Shown here piece by piece: positions 54,549 through 63,697 of a DNA stretch of 64,000 nucleotides. Source of the DNA: Bifidobacterium sp. (GTDB taxonomy: Bacteria > Actinomycetota > Actinomycetes > Actinomycetales > Bifidobacteriaceae); contig JAGGHK010000004.1 of assembly GCA_024104275.1 (NCBI GenBank), positions 54,975 through 118,974 on the forward strand, given 5' to 3'. Under the pieces are notes generated by a model that worked only from the letters and a program-made list of their open reading frames with translations, had not been told where the DNA came from and did not search any database. Both the position numbers and the translations under genes were made by a program. Each line of letters starts with the position of its first letter. Positions within the stretch are counted from its first letter, which is position 1.

Positions 54549-54620
54549 ATTCGCGTACATTCGCGTACATTCGCGTACATTCGCGTACATTCGCGTACAT
54601 TCGCGTACATTCGCGTACAG
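54541..54620 (+). repeat. Eight tandem copies of a 10-bp unit
   Basis: TCGCGTACAT is repeated eight times without interruption (54541-54620); only the last base of the last copy differs. The first copy is part of the right arm of the hairpin at 54510-54548, so each further copy offers an alternative partner for the left arm. The unit is close to one helical turn. Confidence 0.97.
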
Positions 54621-54657
54621 TTCTGCCGAGATGAGCGCTCCTTAGCGAAGCAAACTC

Positions 54658-56004
54658 TCAGCCGCGCCCGGACCACTTTGGGTTGATGCTCATCGTCTGG
54701 AAACGATGCTGCATAACGGTGTTGCCGAAATGCTGGCCGAAGAAACGGGCGACCGGGGAGGTCTGCGGCAAGCCGGCGACGCGGCCGTACCAACAGTCGA
54801 GCGCCATCAGGGTGACGGCGATATCGATAAGCATGAACACCAGCACGACGGCGGTCAGCGCGTAACGCCACTTCCACGGAATGAGATTGATGAATTTCAG
54901 CAGACGCGGCAATAGCTCACGCAACCAAATCAAGCCTGCCAACCCCCAGAAAACCATGTATTTGCCACAGGTCTTCCCACCGAAAAGTGGCAGCCAGTCG
55001 TTCGAATAGTTCCAGGCGATGATGCCGAACGCGATTTGCATGAACCATGCTACGAAGGCTTCAAAGCAACCGCCGATAATCGCGCTGGCGAAGAAAATCA
55101 TGATGGCGTTGGCGTGCCAAAGCCGGTTCAGGCACATGGTGAGCACCACGACGCCGAAACCGTAAATCGGCGAGAACGGCCCCCAGATCAGCCCCGCGCG
55201 ATCTTGCCATTCGTTGAAGAAGATAAGATGATAGATTTCCTCGACAATCAGCCCACCGACGCAACCGACCACGAAAAGCCAGAATACGTTGAAAACATTG
55301 AGCTCGACGTAGCCTTTGCCGCTCGGGTCACGGCCGAGCATGCCGGCGCCTTTGGCCTCGATGTATTCGTCGTGCTCGTCCATCCGCTTGAGCTTGCGCT
55401 GCACGGCACGTTCGCCGATCAGCGCCGGGTCGAGCGCGATGGCGAGCGCCACCAGTATCGCGATCTGAATCAGCGAGAGCCCGACACCAAGCCCAAGCCC
55501 CTGCAATGCCAACGAAAGCATGCCCTGAACCACGGTCACCGCCATCAGCACATATGCCCATCGCGCCGCGTGCTTACGCATGTCGCGCAACAGTGTGACA
55601 CCGAAAACAATCAACGTCGCGGCATTGGCCAGTGAAACAACCGCCTGCGCGCAGGTGAGCAAAAACGTCAAATCGAGAGGGTCAGGGTGAAGGCTGCCGG
55701 TCAGGAATTTATGGATGCCGTCGAAAATCGCATAACCGACATACGGCACACCGACGAGCCCGACCAGCAAAACCAGAACGCCGTAAATACGGCCGATGAC
55801 GGTGAGGTGCTGGGATGCGCGATTCGCCAAGTTGCGCGAGGCATCACCGACACCTTCCGCGGCGCGAGCGGCTGAATGCGCCACAGCTCCGGCTGCTGAA
55901 CTTGCCGCTCTTCCGAGTGCGTTCGTTGAGGATTTGGCAGAGTTACGCAAAGTCTTGTCGCCAAGCATTTTCTTCGATTTTTCATCGTCAGGAGCAGCGT
56001 TCAT
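54658..56004 (-). CDS. CmpB/DUF1113-like polytopic membrane protein
   Basis: About 448 residues with roughly ten predicted membrane spans. The C-terminal half carries the putative ABC-transporter type IV (CmpB, DUF1113) signature: VEEIYHLIFFNEWQDRAGLI, WGPFSPIYGFGVVVL, ASAIIGGCFEAFVAWFMQIA. The N-terminal 50 residues are cytoplasmic and Ala/Ser/Lys-rich, and another transmembrane block precedes the CmpB part. Function unknown in this family. Start ATG at 56004 (MNAAPDD) because GGGGAG lies just upstream; an in-frame ATG at 56022 overlaps the binding site. Confidence 0.75.
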   Translation of the reverse strand: MNAAPDDEKSKKMLGDKTLRNSAKSSTNALGRAASSAAGAVAHSAARAAEGVGDASRNLANRASQHLTVIGRIYGVLVLLVGLVGVPYVGYAIFDGIHKFLTGSLHPDPLDLTFLLTCAQAVVSLANAATLIVFGVTLLRDMRKHAARWAYVLMAVTVVQGMLSLALQGLGLGVGLSLIQIAILVALAIALDPALIGERAVQRKLKRMDEHDEYIEAKGAGMLGRDPSGKGYVELNVFNVFWLFVVGCVGGLIVEEIYHLIFFNEWQDRAGLIWGPFSPIYGFGVVVLTMCLNRLWHANAIMIFFASAIIGGCFEAFVAWFMQIAFGIIAWNYSNDWLPLFGGKTCGKYMVFWGLAGLIWLRELLPRLLKFINLIPWKWRYALTAVVLVFMLIDIAVTLMALDCWYGRVAGLPQTSPVARFFGQHFGNTVMQHRFQTMSINPKWSGRG

Positions 56005-56372
56005 TGTTCCACTCCCCTTCATACAGCGTCCTCAGCAATCCTTTTAAGGCTACCCTGCACCACGGTCGGGTTCAAATCGGGGGTCAAAGAGGTTGCGGAA
56101 ATTAATTCATATCAATTTGGACAGTCGATCCCGCACTCGGATTCGGGCAAGCTTCGTTCCCGTCGTATTCTTTGTTTCGTCGACAAAATATCTCGGCGCC
56201 GCAAACACGCCACACATCGCAACACCACCCAATATATTCGCTTTGAACAGAAGATTTAGGGCATCCAATAAAGTGATACATCGGGGAAAATAGCGAATAC
56301 AAGCGCAAATCCGGCACACTGAGTCGGACGTTTCCCGTTTCATCCGACAAAGCAAGCCTAAAGGAGCCCACT
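56005..56372. other. Intergenic region before the YhgE pair
   Basis: No gene seen. The region is moderately AT-rich at 56090-56300. Just before the first YhgE gene GTCGGA-type arms (56323-56348) can form a small hairpin, and AAAGGAG marks the ribosome binding site. No firm promoter. Confidence 0.45.
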
Positions 56373-58979
56373 ATGAGCAATGTGTTCGCCATCGTGCGAC
56401 GCGACATCGTGCGCCTGCTGAGCGTACCGGCGGCGTGGGTCGTCCTGTTCGGGCTCGTCTTCATCCCGCCGCTATACGCGTGGTTCAATATCGCAGGTTT
56501 CTGGAACCCTTACGACAATACGCAGGGCATCGAGGTCATCGTGGTCAACAACGACCGCGGCACCGATTTCAAGCCCATCGGCAAGATGAACATGGGCGAC
56601 CAGATAGTGACCCAGCTCAAGGGCAACAGCCAGTTGGGTTGGAAATTCGCCGACCAGAACGAGGCCATGCAACGGGTGGAATCCGGGGAAAGCTACGCCG
56701 CCATCATCATCCCGAAGAATTTCAGCGACCGCGTGGCCGGGGTCATCGAGGGGCACAGCACGCGCCCGACGCTGGAATATTACGTCAACGAAAAGGCGAA
56801 CGCGCTGGCAAGCCGCATCACCGATACCGGCGCTTCCACAGTCGACAGCCAAGTCAACGAAACGTTCGTCTCCACGGTGAGCAAGGTCGTTTCCAGCGTC
56901 GTCAACAAAACCGATACCGACATCAACGCCAAGGCCGACACCGCCACGGCCGATACCCTCACCGACCTCAACAAAGCGCAGCAGTCCGTTGCCGATATTC
57001 GCGGCAATATCAGCGATCTCACCGACACGCTCAACGGTGTTCCCGACAAGACCAAAGCGGCTCGGGGCACGCTAGATAAAACGCAAAAGGCCGGAGCGCA
57101 GACATCGAAACAGCTTGGTGACGCCTCATCCGCGATTACGAACACGCAAAACACCCTCAACGACTTCACCAACAACGCTGGCGGTACCCTTGACCAAAGC
57201 GCAAATCTGCTTTCGCAAGCCAGCTCTCAATCGAACGTCGCCATCAATTCCATCGCGGCAGGACTCACGAAAGCCAACGGCGACGTGGGTTCCGCGCTTT
57301 CCACGGCCCAGCAGATCAATACCGACACCGGCAGCCTTATCAATCGATTGGAAGCGGCGGGCGTACCCGGAAGTTCCAGCGCCATCGCCGATCTCAAGGC
57401 CCAGAACCAGCGCCTTGGCGACTCAGTTAAGGCCTTGAATGACCTCAATTCCAGCAAGAACCTCGGTTCGATGGTTTCCAGCACCGTTTCGGCGGCCAAC
57501 GGTATCAACACTTCCACGCAATCTGCTTTAACCAATGCCGCGAGCGCGCGAAAATCCATCACAACAGGCGCACTGCCGCAGCTCAACAATGGCCTGAACG
57601 GGCTTTCGACGGTCGCCGCCACTTCGTCGGCCAATCTCACCTCTCAAGGCTCCTTGATTACGCAATCCACAATCGTCCTGGACCAGCTCGACCAAGCTGC
57701 CGCCGCCGCGGCCAAAGCGCTCGTCGGCACCGACAAGGGACTGGCGAACCTGCAAGGCCACTTGTCAACGCTTACCACCGACATTTCCGCGCTTTCCAGC
57801 TCTTCGGCCCTCGGCAGCTCAGGCATCTTGGCGAAATCCGTGGGCGGCAACGGTAAGCTCGACGCTGCCAAAATCGCTGATTTCATGCTCTCACCCACCG
57901 TCCTCGATACGAAAGTGGTTTACCCGGTGAGCGCGTACGGTTCCGGCATGGCACCGCTGTTCACGAACCTGACGCTGTGGGTCGGTGCGTTCATGCTGGT
58001 TGTGCTGATGAAGCTGGAAGTCGACGACGACGGGCTGGAAAACGAGCCGACGCCCGGCCAGCGTTACTGGGGCCGTTGGATTCTTTTCGCGTTGATCGCC
58101 TCGATACAAGCCGTCGTCACCGTACTCGGCGAGCTCGTTATCGGCGTGCAATGTCACAACGTGCCGATTTTCATTATTACCGCAATGCTCGCTTCGATGG
58201 TCTACGTCAGCATCACCTATGCGCTTTCGGCCTCGTTCCTGCACGTCGGCAAGGCACTATGCGTGGCCTTGGTCATCGTTCAGATTCCAGGCTCCTCAGG
58301 CATGTATCCCATTGAAATGATGCCGAAATTCTTCCGCGACATGTACCCCTACTTCCCGTTCACCTACTCCATCAACGCGTTGCGCGAGACCATCGCGGGC
58401 TTCTACCACGCCGACTGGTTCGTGAATATGGGCCGCTTGATGATTTTCGCCGTCCTATTCTTCATTCTGGGACTGGTGGTCAAACCGCACATGGGCAATC
58501 TGCAGCAGCTGGTCGACCATCAGCTCAAGGCCAGCGACATCATCACCAGCGAACCAGCACTGCACAAGACCCACGAATACCCGATTTCGCAAGCATTGAG
58601 CATGCTGGCCAACAAAGAGGAATACCGTGCCGGCATCGAGGAACGCGCGCGGAAATTCGCCTTGCTTTATCCCAAGCTCATGCGCGGAACGCTGGCTTTC
58701 GGCATCGCCATTCCAGCGGCCATGGCCATCACCTTCTCGCTGACCACCGGCACCAAGGTGATCGCGCTGGCGGCATGGGTCATCTGGTTCCTCGTCACTA
58801 TCGTTTTCCTGGTCGGCGTCGAGTTGATTCGCGACAGCCTCGCCCGGCAGGTGCGCCTTGGTAATCTCGAGGACGACGCCGTACGAACCTTGCTATACGA
58901 ACGTCAGCGGCCACGCAAGAAGGCAAAAGCCAAAACACCGTTGTCTGGAAATAACGTGGAAGGAGGCGACCAGCGATGA
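56373..58979 (+). CDS. YhgE/Pip-family membrane protein 1
   Basis: 868 residues. One N-terminal membrane span (VPAAWVVLFGLVFIPPLYAW) with the family's WFNIAGFWNPYDNT, a long extracellular part with S/T/A/N-rich heptad repeats (about residues 190-500), then NGKLDAAKIADFMLSPT and VVYPVSAYGSGMAPLFTNLT leading into a membrane domain of five or six spans at the C-terminus. The family includes phage-infection protein Pip and EsaA-like secretion components; its transport role is unsettled. It overlaps the next gene by four bases (ATGA). Confidence 0.87.
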   Translation: MSNVFAIVRRDIVRLLSVPAAWVVLFGLVFIPPLYAWFNIAGFWNPYDNTQGIEVIVVNNDRGTDFKPIGKMNMGDQIVTQLKGNSQLGWKFADQNEAMQRVESGESYAAIIIPKNFSDRVAGVIEGHSTRPTLEYYVNEKANALASRITDTGASTVDSQVNETFVSTVSKVVSSVVNKTDTDINAKADTATADTLTDLNKAQQSVADIRGNISDLTDTLNGVPDKTKAARGTLDKTQKAGAQTSKQLGDASSAITNTQNTLNDFTNNAGGTLDQSANLLSQASSQSNVAINSIAAGLTKANGDVGSALSTAQQINTDTGSLINRLEAAGVPGSSSAIADLKAQNQRLGDSVKALNDLNSSKNLGSMVSSTVSAANGINTSTQSALTNAASARKSITTGALPQLNNGLNGLSTVAATSSANLTSQGSLITQSTIVLDQLDQAAAAAAKALVGTDKGLANLQGHLSTLTTDISALSSSSALGSSGILAKSVGGNGKLDAAKIADFMLSPTVLDTKVVYPVSAYGSGMAPLFTNLTLWVGAFMLVVLMKLEVDDDGLENEPTPGQRYWGRWILFALIASIQAVVTVLGELVIGVQCHNVPIFIITAMLASMVYVSITYALSASFLHVGKALCVALVIVQIPGSSGMYPIEMMPKFFRDMYPYFPFTYSINALRETIAGFYHADWFVNMGRLMIFAVLFFILGLVVKPHMGNLQQLVDHQLKASDIITSEPALHKTHEYPISQALSMLANKEEYRAGIEERARKFALLYPKLMRGTLAFGIAIPAAMAITFSLTTGTKVIALAAWVIWFLVTIVFLVGVELIRDSLARQVRLGNLEDDAVRTLLYERQRPRKKAKAKTPLSGNNVEGGDQR

Positions 58980-61522
58980 AAACGATATGGAAACTGTTCA
59001 CCGGTGACATACGGCGAATCACCAGCAACATCATCTCAATCATCATTCTCATGGGGCTCGTCGTCATCCCTGCGTTGTTCACGTGGTTCAATGTCACCGC
59101 AAGCTGGGACCCGTTCGGCAATACCAAAAACCTCAAATTCGCCGTGGCGAGCGTCGACGAAGGCTATTCCAGCGACCTTATGCCAGTGAAAATGAAACTC
59201 GGCGATCAGGTCATCGGCCAGCTGCGCGCCAACAGCCAGCTCGACTGGACCTTCACCACCAAAGATAAGGCCATCGAGGGCACCAAGTCCGGCACCTATT
59301 ATGCGGCAGTCATCATCCCCAAGGATTTCAGTCGCAACATGATGACTTTCTTCTCCTCCGACGCCAAGCACGCCACACTTGAGTATTACACCAACGAAAA
59401 GAAGAATGCCGTCGCGCCAAAGGTCACCGGGCAGGGCGCGGACCAGATCTCCAAAGAAGTCAACGAGACGTTCGCGCGCACCATCACGAGCACCGCGCTG
59501 AGTGTGGCGAACGGCCTTTCCAAGCAGCTCGATTCCTCCGACGCCCGCGGACGCCTGACCACGTTCAACGGCAATATCAACGATCTGGCCAGTCAGCTCA
59601 ACGATTCGGCGACGAACGTCGAAGCCTACGCAAGTCTCATCGACATCTCCCAAACCCTGCTTTCCAGCTCGTCGGCGCTGCTCAACAATGCCTCGAACGA
59701 TACCGGTAAATCATTGAAACAGCTCAATACAGCGGGGAGCAGTGTCAAGGATGTTTCGGGGGCGCTCAATACCGCGACTTCCACGCTTTCACAGGCTTTA
59801 AGCGCCAGTTCTGCCAGCAACGCCGCAATCGGCACGGATATCGGCAACGCCTTTGACGGCGCCGGCAAATCCTCCGCAGACGTTTCGGCGACAATCCGCA
59901 AACAGGCGGGTCTTATCGGCGATCAAGCGGCACAATACCAAAAAATCCGGAACACGTTGGCGGGATTGCCAGTCCCTCCAACCGAGGCGCTTGCCACCCT
60001 CGACAACATCATCGCACGTCAGAAGGCCCTGCAGACCGCTTTGAACACCTCGGCCAATGATCTCGACGCCAAAACGGGCAACGCTACCCAGCAACGCGAG
60101 CAGATCGTGGGACTCGCCAACCAGTCGGAAACGGCCATCGACGGGCTCAGCACCAATCTTTCCGCGACCTTGAAACCGCAAATCGCCAGCATCACTTCGT
60201 CGCTTTCCTCCGTTTCCGCGGGTCTGAACACCGGTGCCGCCGATCTCAACGACAGCGTGACCGCGCTTAACAAAACCGCCAATCAAGCCAGCAACAAACT
60301 CAAGCAGGCGCAGGCCACGTTGAGCGACACCTCCACGACGCTTTCCGATGCCAGCGGTAAGCTGACCACCTTCAGCCAGCAACTGACCGAGGCACTCAAC
60401 AGCGGCGACATGGCAAAAGTCAAGAAGCTGCTTTCCGGCGACCCCGACAAACTCGCTGCCACACTCGCCGCACCGGTCGCGCTCAAGCGCAATGCAGTCT
60501 TCCCGGTCGAGAATTTCGGCACGTCACTGACCCCGTTCTACACGTTCATTCCGCTTTGGGTCGGTTCGCTTTTGATTGCGCTGACCATCAAAACCAGCGT
60601 TTCACGTGAAACACGACGCAAGCTGGGCGAGACCGGTTCAGGGGCCGGCTGGAGCTGGATGCGCAAGCGCCGGCACCAGCGGAGCCGCAAACCCGCGAAC
60701 CGGGCCAAGGCAACAGGCACCACCACTTCACCAAACAATGCAAACGCGGCACCAATCACCAGCATTGCCACGAGTCCATACGTCGGAACCGACAACGCCG
60801 AGGTAGACACTTCGGCGGTAAAGGCGGCTACTTCGGACAATCAGGACACCCTCGTTCTCGATTCCCCGATTACCGCCGATGACGCCATCACGCAACATAT
60901 GGATTCTTTCAAAACCGACCCTGATGCTCATGGCGGCACCGTCGCCAACGCTGCCGCTGAATCCATCTCGCCAAATGATGAATCCGTCCCGATTGATGAC
61001 GCCGGCCGTCTTTTTGACGAACCGAAACCTTACGAACTCTTCCTTGGCCGTTTCGGCATCTTCGCTTTCATCTCGCTATCGCAAAGTACGTTCTCCTGCG
61101 CCGGCACGCTGCTTTTCCTGCGGGTTCACGCCGTTCACCCGATGCTGTTCATGCTCGCGGGATGGGTTTCCGGCTTGGTCTACGCGTTCGTCATTTACAC
61201 GCTCGTAGCCTGCTTCGGCACCATCGGCAAGGCGGTAACGGTTATCGTTCTTGTCATGCAGATTTCCGGGTCTTCTGGCACCTATCCGCTGCAGGTACTG
61301 CCGAAATTCGTCGCGGTCATCAACCCGTTCCTGCCGGCCACCCACTCGATTCAGGCCGCTCGCGCCGCCATCGCCGGCATCTACCAGAACGATTTCTGGA
61401 TCCAGATGGGTATCGTCCTGATTTATGCCGCCGTCATGCTCGTCATCGGCCTCATCATGCCGAAGCCCTCAAAATTCAACACCTGGTTCTCCGGGCAGAT
61501 GGAGCGCACCAAGCTGATCTAG
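58976..61522 (+). CDS. YhgE/Pip-family membrane protein 2
   Basis: 848 residues, same architecture as the preceding protein: N-terminal span IISIIILMGLVVIPALFTWF with NVTASWDPFGNTKNL, extracellular repeats, LKRNAVFPVENFGTSLTPFY leading into the membrane domain. Unlike its partner it carries a cytoplasmic insert of about 140 residues after the first C-terminal span (R/K-rich start, then T/A/D/S-rich, about residues 545-685). The four-base overlap makes translation of the two coupled, so they probably form a hetero-oligomer. A terminator follows. Confidence 0.87.
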   Translation: MKTIWKLFTGDIRRITSNIISIIILMGLVVIPALFTWFNVTASWDPFGNTKNLKFAVASVDEGYSSDLMPVKMKLGDQVIGQLRANSQLDWTFTTKDKAIEGTKSGTYYAAVIIPKDFSRNMMTFFSSDAKHATLEYYTNEKKNAVAPKVTGQGADQISKEVNETFARTITSTALSVANGLSKQLDSSDARGRLTTFNGNINDLASQLNDSATNVEAYASLIDISQTLLSSSSALLNNASNDTGKSLKQLNTAGSSVKDVSGALNTATSTLSQALSASSASNAAIGTDIGNAFDGAGKSSADVSATIRKQAGLIGDQAAQYQKIRNTLAGLPVPPTEALATLDNIIARQKALQTALNTSANDLDAKTGNATQQREQIVGLANQSETAIDGLSTNLSATLKPQIASITSSLSSVSAGLNTGAADLNDSVTALNKTANQASNKLKQAQATLSDTSTTLSDASGKLTTFSQQLTEALNSGDMAKVKKLLSGDPDKLAATLAAPVALKRNAVFPVENFGTSLTPFYTFIPLWVGSLLIALTIKTSVSRETRRKLGETGSGAGWSWMRKRRHQRSRKPANRAKATGTTTSPNNANAAPITSIATSPYVGTDNAEVDTSAVKAATSDNQDTLVLDSPITADDAITQHMDSFKTDPDAHGGTVANAAAESISPNDESVPIDDAGRLFDEPKPYELFLGRFGIFAFISLSQSTFSCAGTLLFLRVHAVHPMLFMLAGWVSGLVYAFVIYTLVACFGTIGKAVTVIVLVMQISGSSGTYPLQVLPKFVAVINPFLPATHSIQAARAAIAGIYQNDFWIQMGIVLIYAAVMLVIGLIMPKPSKFNTWFSGQMERTKLI

Positions 61523-61575
61523 CGGTAAATTCGCAGATAAAGGTCCGCGTAATCACGTCTGATCGACGATATGAA

Positions 61576-61627
61576 AAAGCACACGAATCGCAATTATCAA
61601 AATCAATAGTTGCGATTCGTGTGCTTT
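61576..61627. terminator. Bidirectional terminator between YhgE 2 and the ABC ATPase
   Basis: Perfect 18-bp inverted repeat AAAGCACACGAATCGCAA (61576-61593) with complement at 61610-61627 and a 16-base AT-rich loop, between convergent genes. Confidence 0.9.
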
Positions 61628-61650
61628 CAAAATTAAGCTGTTTCTACCAG

Positions 61651-62442
61651 CTATCCCTGCACCTTGGCGGCTTTGGTCGGGTTGGCGAACGAAATTGGGG
61701 CGTCGCCCTGCTGGGCGCCTTCGACCTGGGCGCCGGTGGAGGCGGGCTTGCCGCCTGCCGCCTCATAGGCTTCACGCGCTTTTTCGTCGTCCCACTGCTC
61801 GCCGACCAGCACGCCGTGGTTCAGCATAATCTCGCGCTGTGCACACGAGGCGACCAGCGCGTCGTGCGTCACCACGATGATGGTCGTGCCCTGTTCGTGC
61901 AGCTCACGGAAGAGGTCGAGCACGATCTTTTCGTTCTTCTCATCCAGGTTGCCGGTGGGCTCGTCGGCCAGAATCAGCTTGGGATGGTTGATCAGGGCAC
62001 GGGCGATGCAGACGCGCTGCTGCTCGCCGCCGGAGAGCTCGCTGGGCAGGTGCTTCGCACGGTCTTTCAGCCCCACGTGGTCGAGCGCTTCAAGCGCCTC
62101 CTTCTCGTCAACCACGGAATGGTAGTACTGCGCCACCATCACGTTCTCGACAGCGGTGAGATGCGGCACGAGATAGAACTTCTGGAAGACCAGGCCGATG
62201 ACGTTCTTGCGCACGTCGGCCAGCTGGGTGGCATTCAGATCGTTGAGTTCGCGTCCTTCGAGCGTCACCGAACCCTTGGACGGCGAATCCATGCAGCCGA
62301 TGATGTTCATCAGCGTGGTTTTGCCGGAGCCCGACGAGCCGACGACCGCGAGCCACTGCCCCGCCGGCACGGTGAGGCTCAGGTCGTCCACCGCGTGAAG
62401 GTCACCGTAGATCTTCGAAATATGATCAAGTTCGAGCAGCAT
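61651..62442 (-). CDS. ABC transporter ATP-binding protein (MacB/LolD type)
   Basis: 263-residue ATPase: Walker [15 protein letters not shown]-loop [17 protein letters not shown], signature LSGGEQQR, Walker [14 protein letters not shown]-loop VVTHD. The last 45 residues form a non-conserved A/G/K tail. This type pairs with FtsX-like permeases, here the broken gene immediately upstream (62846-63697). ATG at 62442 is set by AAGGAG five bases upstream; the GTG at 62448 overlaps it. Confidence 0.92.
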   Translation of the reverse strand: MLLELDHISKIYGDLHAVDDLSLTVPAGQWLAVVGSSGSGKTTLMNIIGCMDSPSKGSVTLEGRELNDLNATQLADVRKNVIGLVFQKFYLVPHLTAVENVMVAQYYHSVVDEKEALEALDHVGLKDRAKHLPSELSGGEQQRVCIARALINHPKLILADEPTGNLDEKNEKIVLDLFRELHEQGTTIIVVTHDALVASCAQREIMLNHGVLVGEQWDDEKAREAYEAAGGKPASTGAQVEGAQQGDAPISFANPTKAAKVQG

Positions 62443-62845
62443 AGCCACTCCTTTCGTTCATTACCAAATTATCGTTGCGTTCATGCCGGTAAACGGACTC
62501 TGCCGTTTTCCAATAATCCATGTCGGCATTATCAATAGCTTTATCATCCCGAAATTCGCCGAGTTCAGGACTGGCATTCGCCCAAAAAGTTCGGCTCCGA
62601 AGCACGGAAAACGTAAATAACGGAATTCCAGTGTCTATTCTGTGAATATGTAGCACGGAAGAAGCGGATGACACTTTATCGGCTTCCCTGCTGCCAACAG
62701 CTTCTACATGAATAAGAGCAACCCCGAAATTCCAACCTTTTGGAATTTCAGATATCCGTGAAGCGTAGCACGGACTCAATAAAGATTGCCCTATTGGCTT
62801 CCTTGCTGCTTCACTCGTTCCTGCAAGATGGAATGCTCTCATACA
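62443..62845. other. Gap between permease remnant and ABC ATPase, with repeats
   Basis: No gene seen. GWAGCACGGA occurs at 62599, 62650 and 62765; the latter two begin imperfect direct repeats of about 45 bp (62650-62694 and 62765-62810) that also share TATYGGCTTCCYTGCTGC. A perfect hairpin GAAATTCCAA/TTGGAATTTC with a CCTT loop is at 62726-62749. This is unusual spacing for an ABC operon and suggests insertion or decay. Confidence 0.6.
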
Positions 62846-63697
62846 CTATTCCTCCTGCAGCACGACGGCCGGATCGATCCGCACCGCGTTGCGTACCGGC
62901 GGCAGCGACGCAAGCACCGCGACCAGCATGCTCACCAGCACGGAAGCGAGCGCCAGCGGCCAGTTGAGAGAAAGCTTCTGTCCGAAAACGGAAGCGCTCA
63001 ACGCGCGCGCGAGCACATAACCGATAGCCGTGCCAAGCAACCCACCGATCAGCCCGTACAGCGCGGCTTCCACGGTGAATTCCACTGCGATATTGCGCGA
63101 CGAAGCACCAAGAGCCTTGCGCAGGCCGATTTCATTGCGGCGCTGGGAGACGATGGACGAAATCGTGGTCCCGACACCGACAAGCGTCAGCACAAGCACG
63201 ACCACCGTCACAATCCAGAAAAGCGTTTGCAACATCGTAATGATGCGAACATTGGACGAGGTAATCTTCGTGACCTTCTGCACTTTCGCGTTCAACGAGG
63301 CTTTCTTGTTCACGCTGCTGACGAGACTGCTCAGGCCCGCATCCGACGTATCGACGGAGAATTCGACAACGTCCGCCCCGCGTTCGAAACCAGTGAGCTT
63401 GTCGACATCAAGAGTATCGGCATAGACCATATCGTCCTCGCTGCCACCGGTATCGACAATGCCATCCACCCGGAATTCCATGCCGCCCGCATTGGGAGCG
63501 GTAGGCTTCCACTCGGCCAGCTGCGCGGAACCGGAATGCGTGTCCGCGTTTTTCACAGTCATGGCTGTAAACCCATATCCTGATGATTCAACAGCACCGG
63601 AATAATCCCCCGCCTTTTCGGAACTGGTCGTTTCCAGCGATTTCCATTCCGCAAGATGAACGGAGCCAAGGTATACGCCATGCCAGAAAACAAATCT
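62846..63697 (-). pseudogene. FtsX-type ABC permease remnant lacking its N-terminus
   Basis: The preserved part (ATG at 63562 down to 62846) holds the end of the extracellular MacB-like domain and the FtsX core with three spans: MLQTLFWIVTVVVLVLTLVG, SQRRNEIGLRKALGASSRNI, VRNAVRIDPAVVLQEE. The same frame stays open upstream to a TGA near 63698 and its translation (GSVHLAEWK, AGDYSGAVESSGYGFTAM) fits the domain, but no start codon or first membrane span exists. The truncated end meets the start of the divergent gene at 63680. The gene is probably inactive. Confidence 0.7.

Noticed and set aside
54541-54620. Possible CRISPR array
   Set aside because: The 10-bp units are directly adjacent with no spacers, and no cas genes are present.
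56107-56488. Minus-strand frames of 82 and 128 codons upstream of the YhgE genes
   Set aside because: They overlap the YhgE start region, have no binding site and show no family features.
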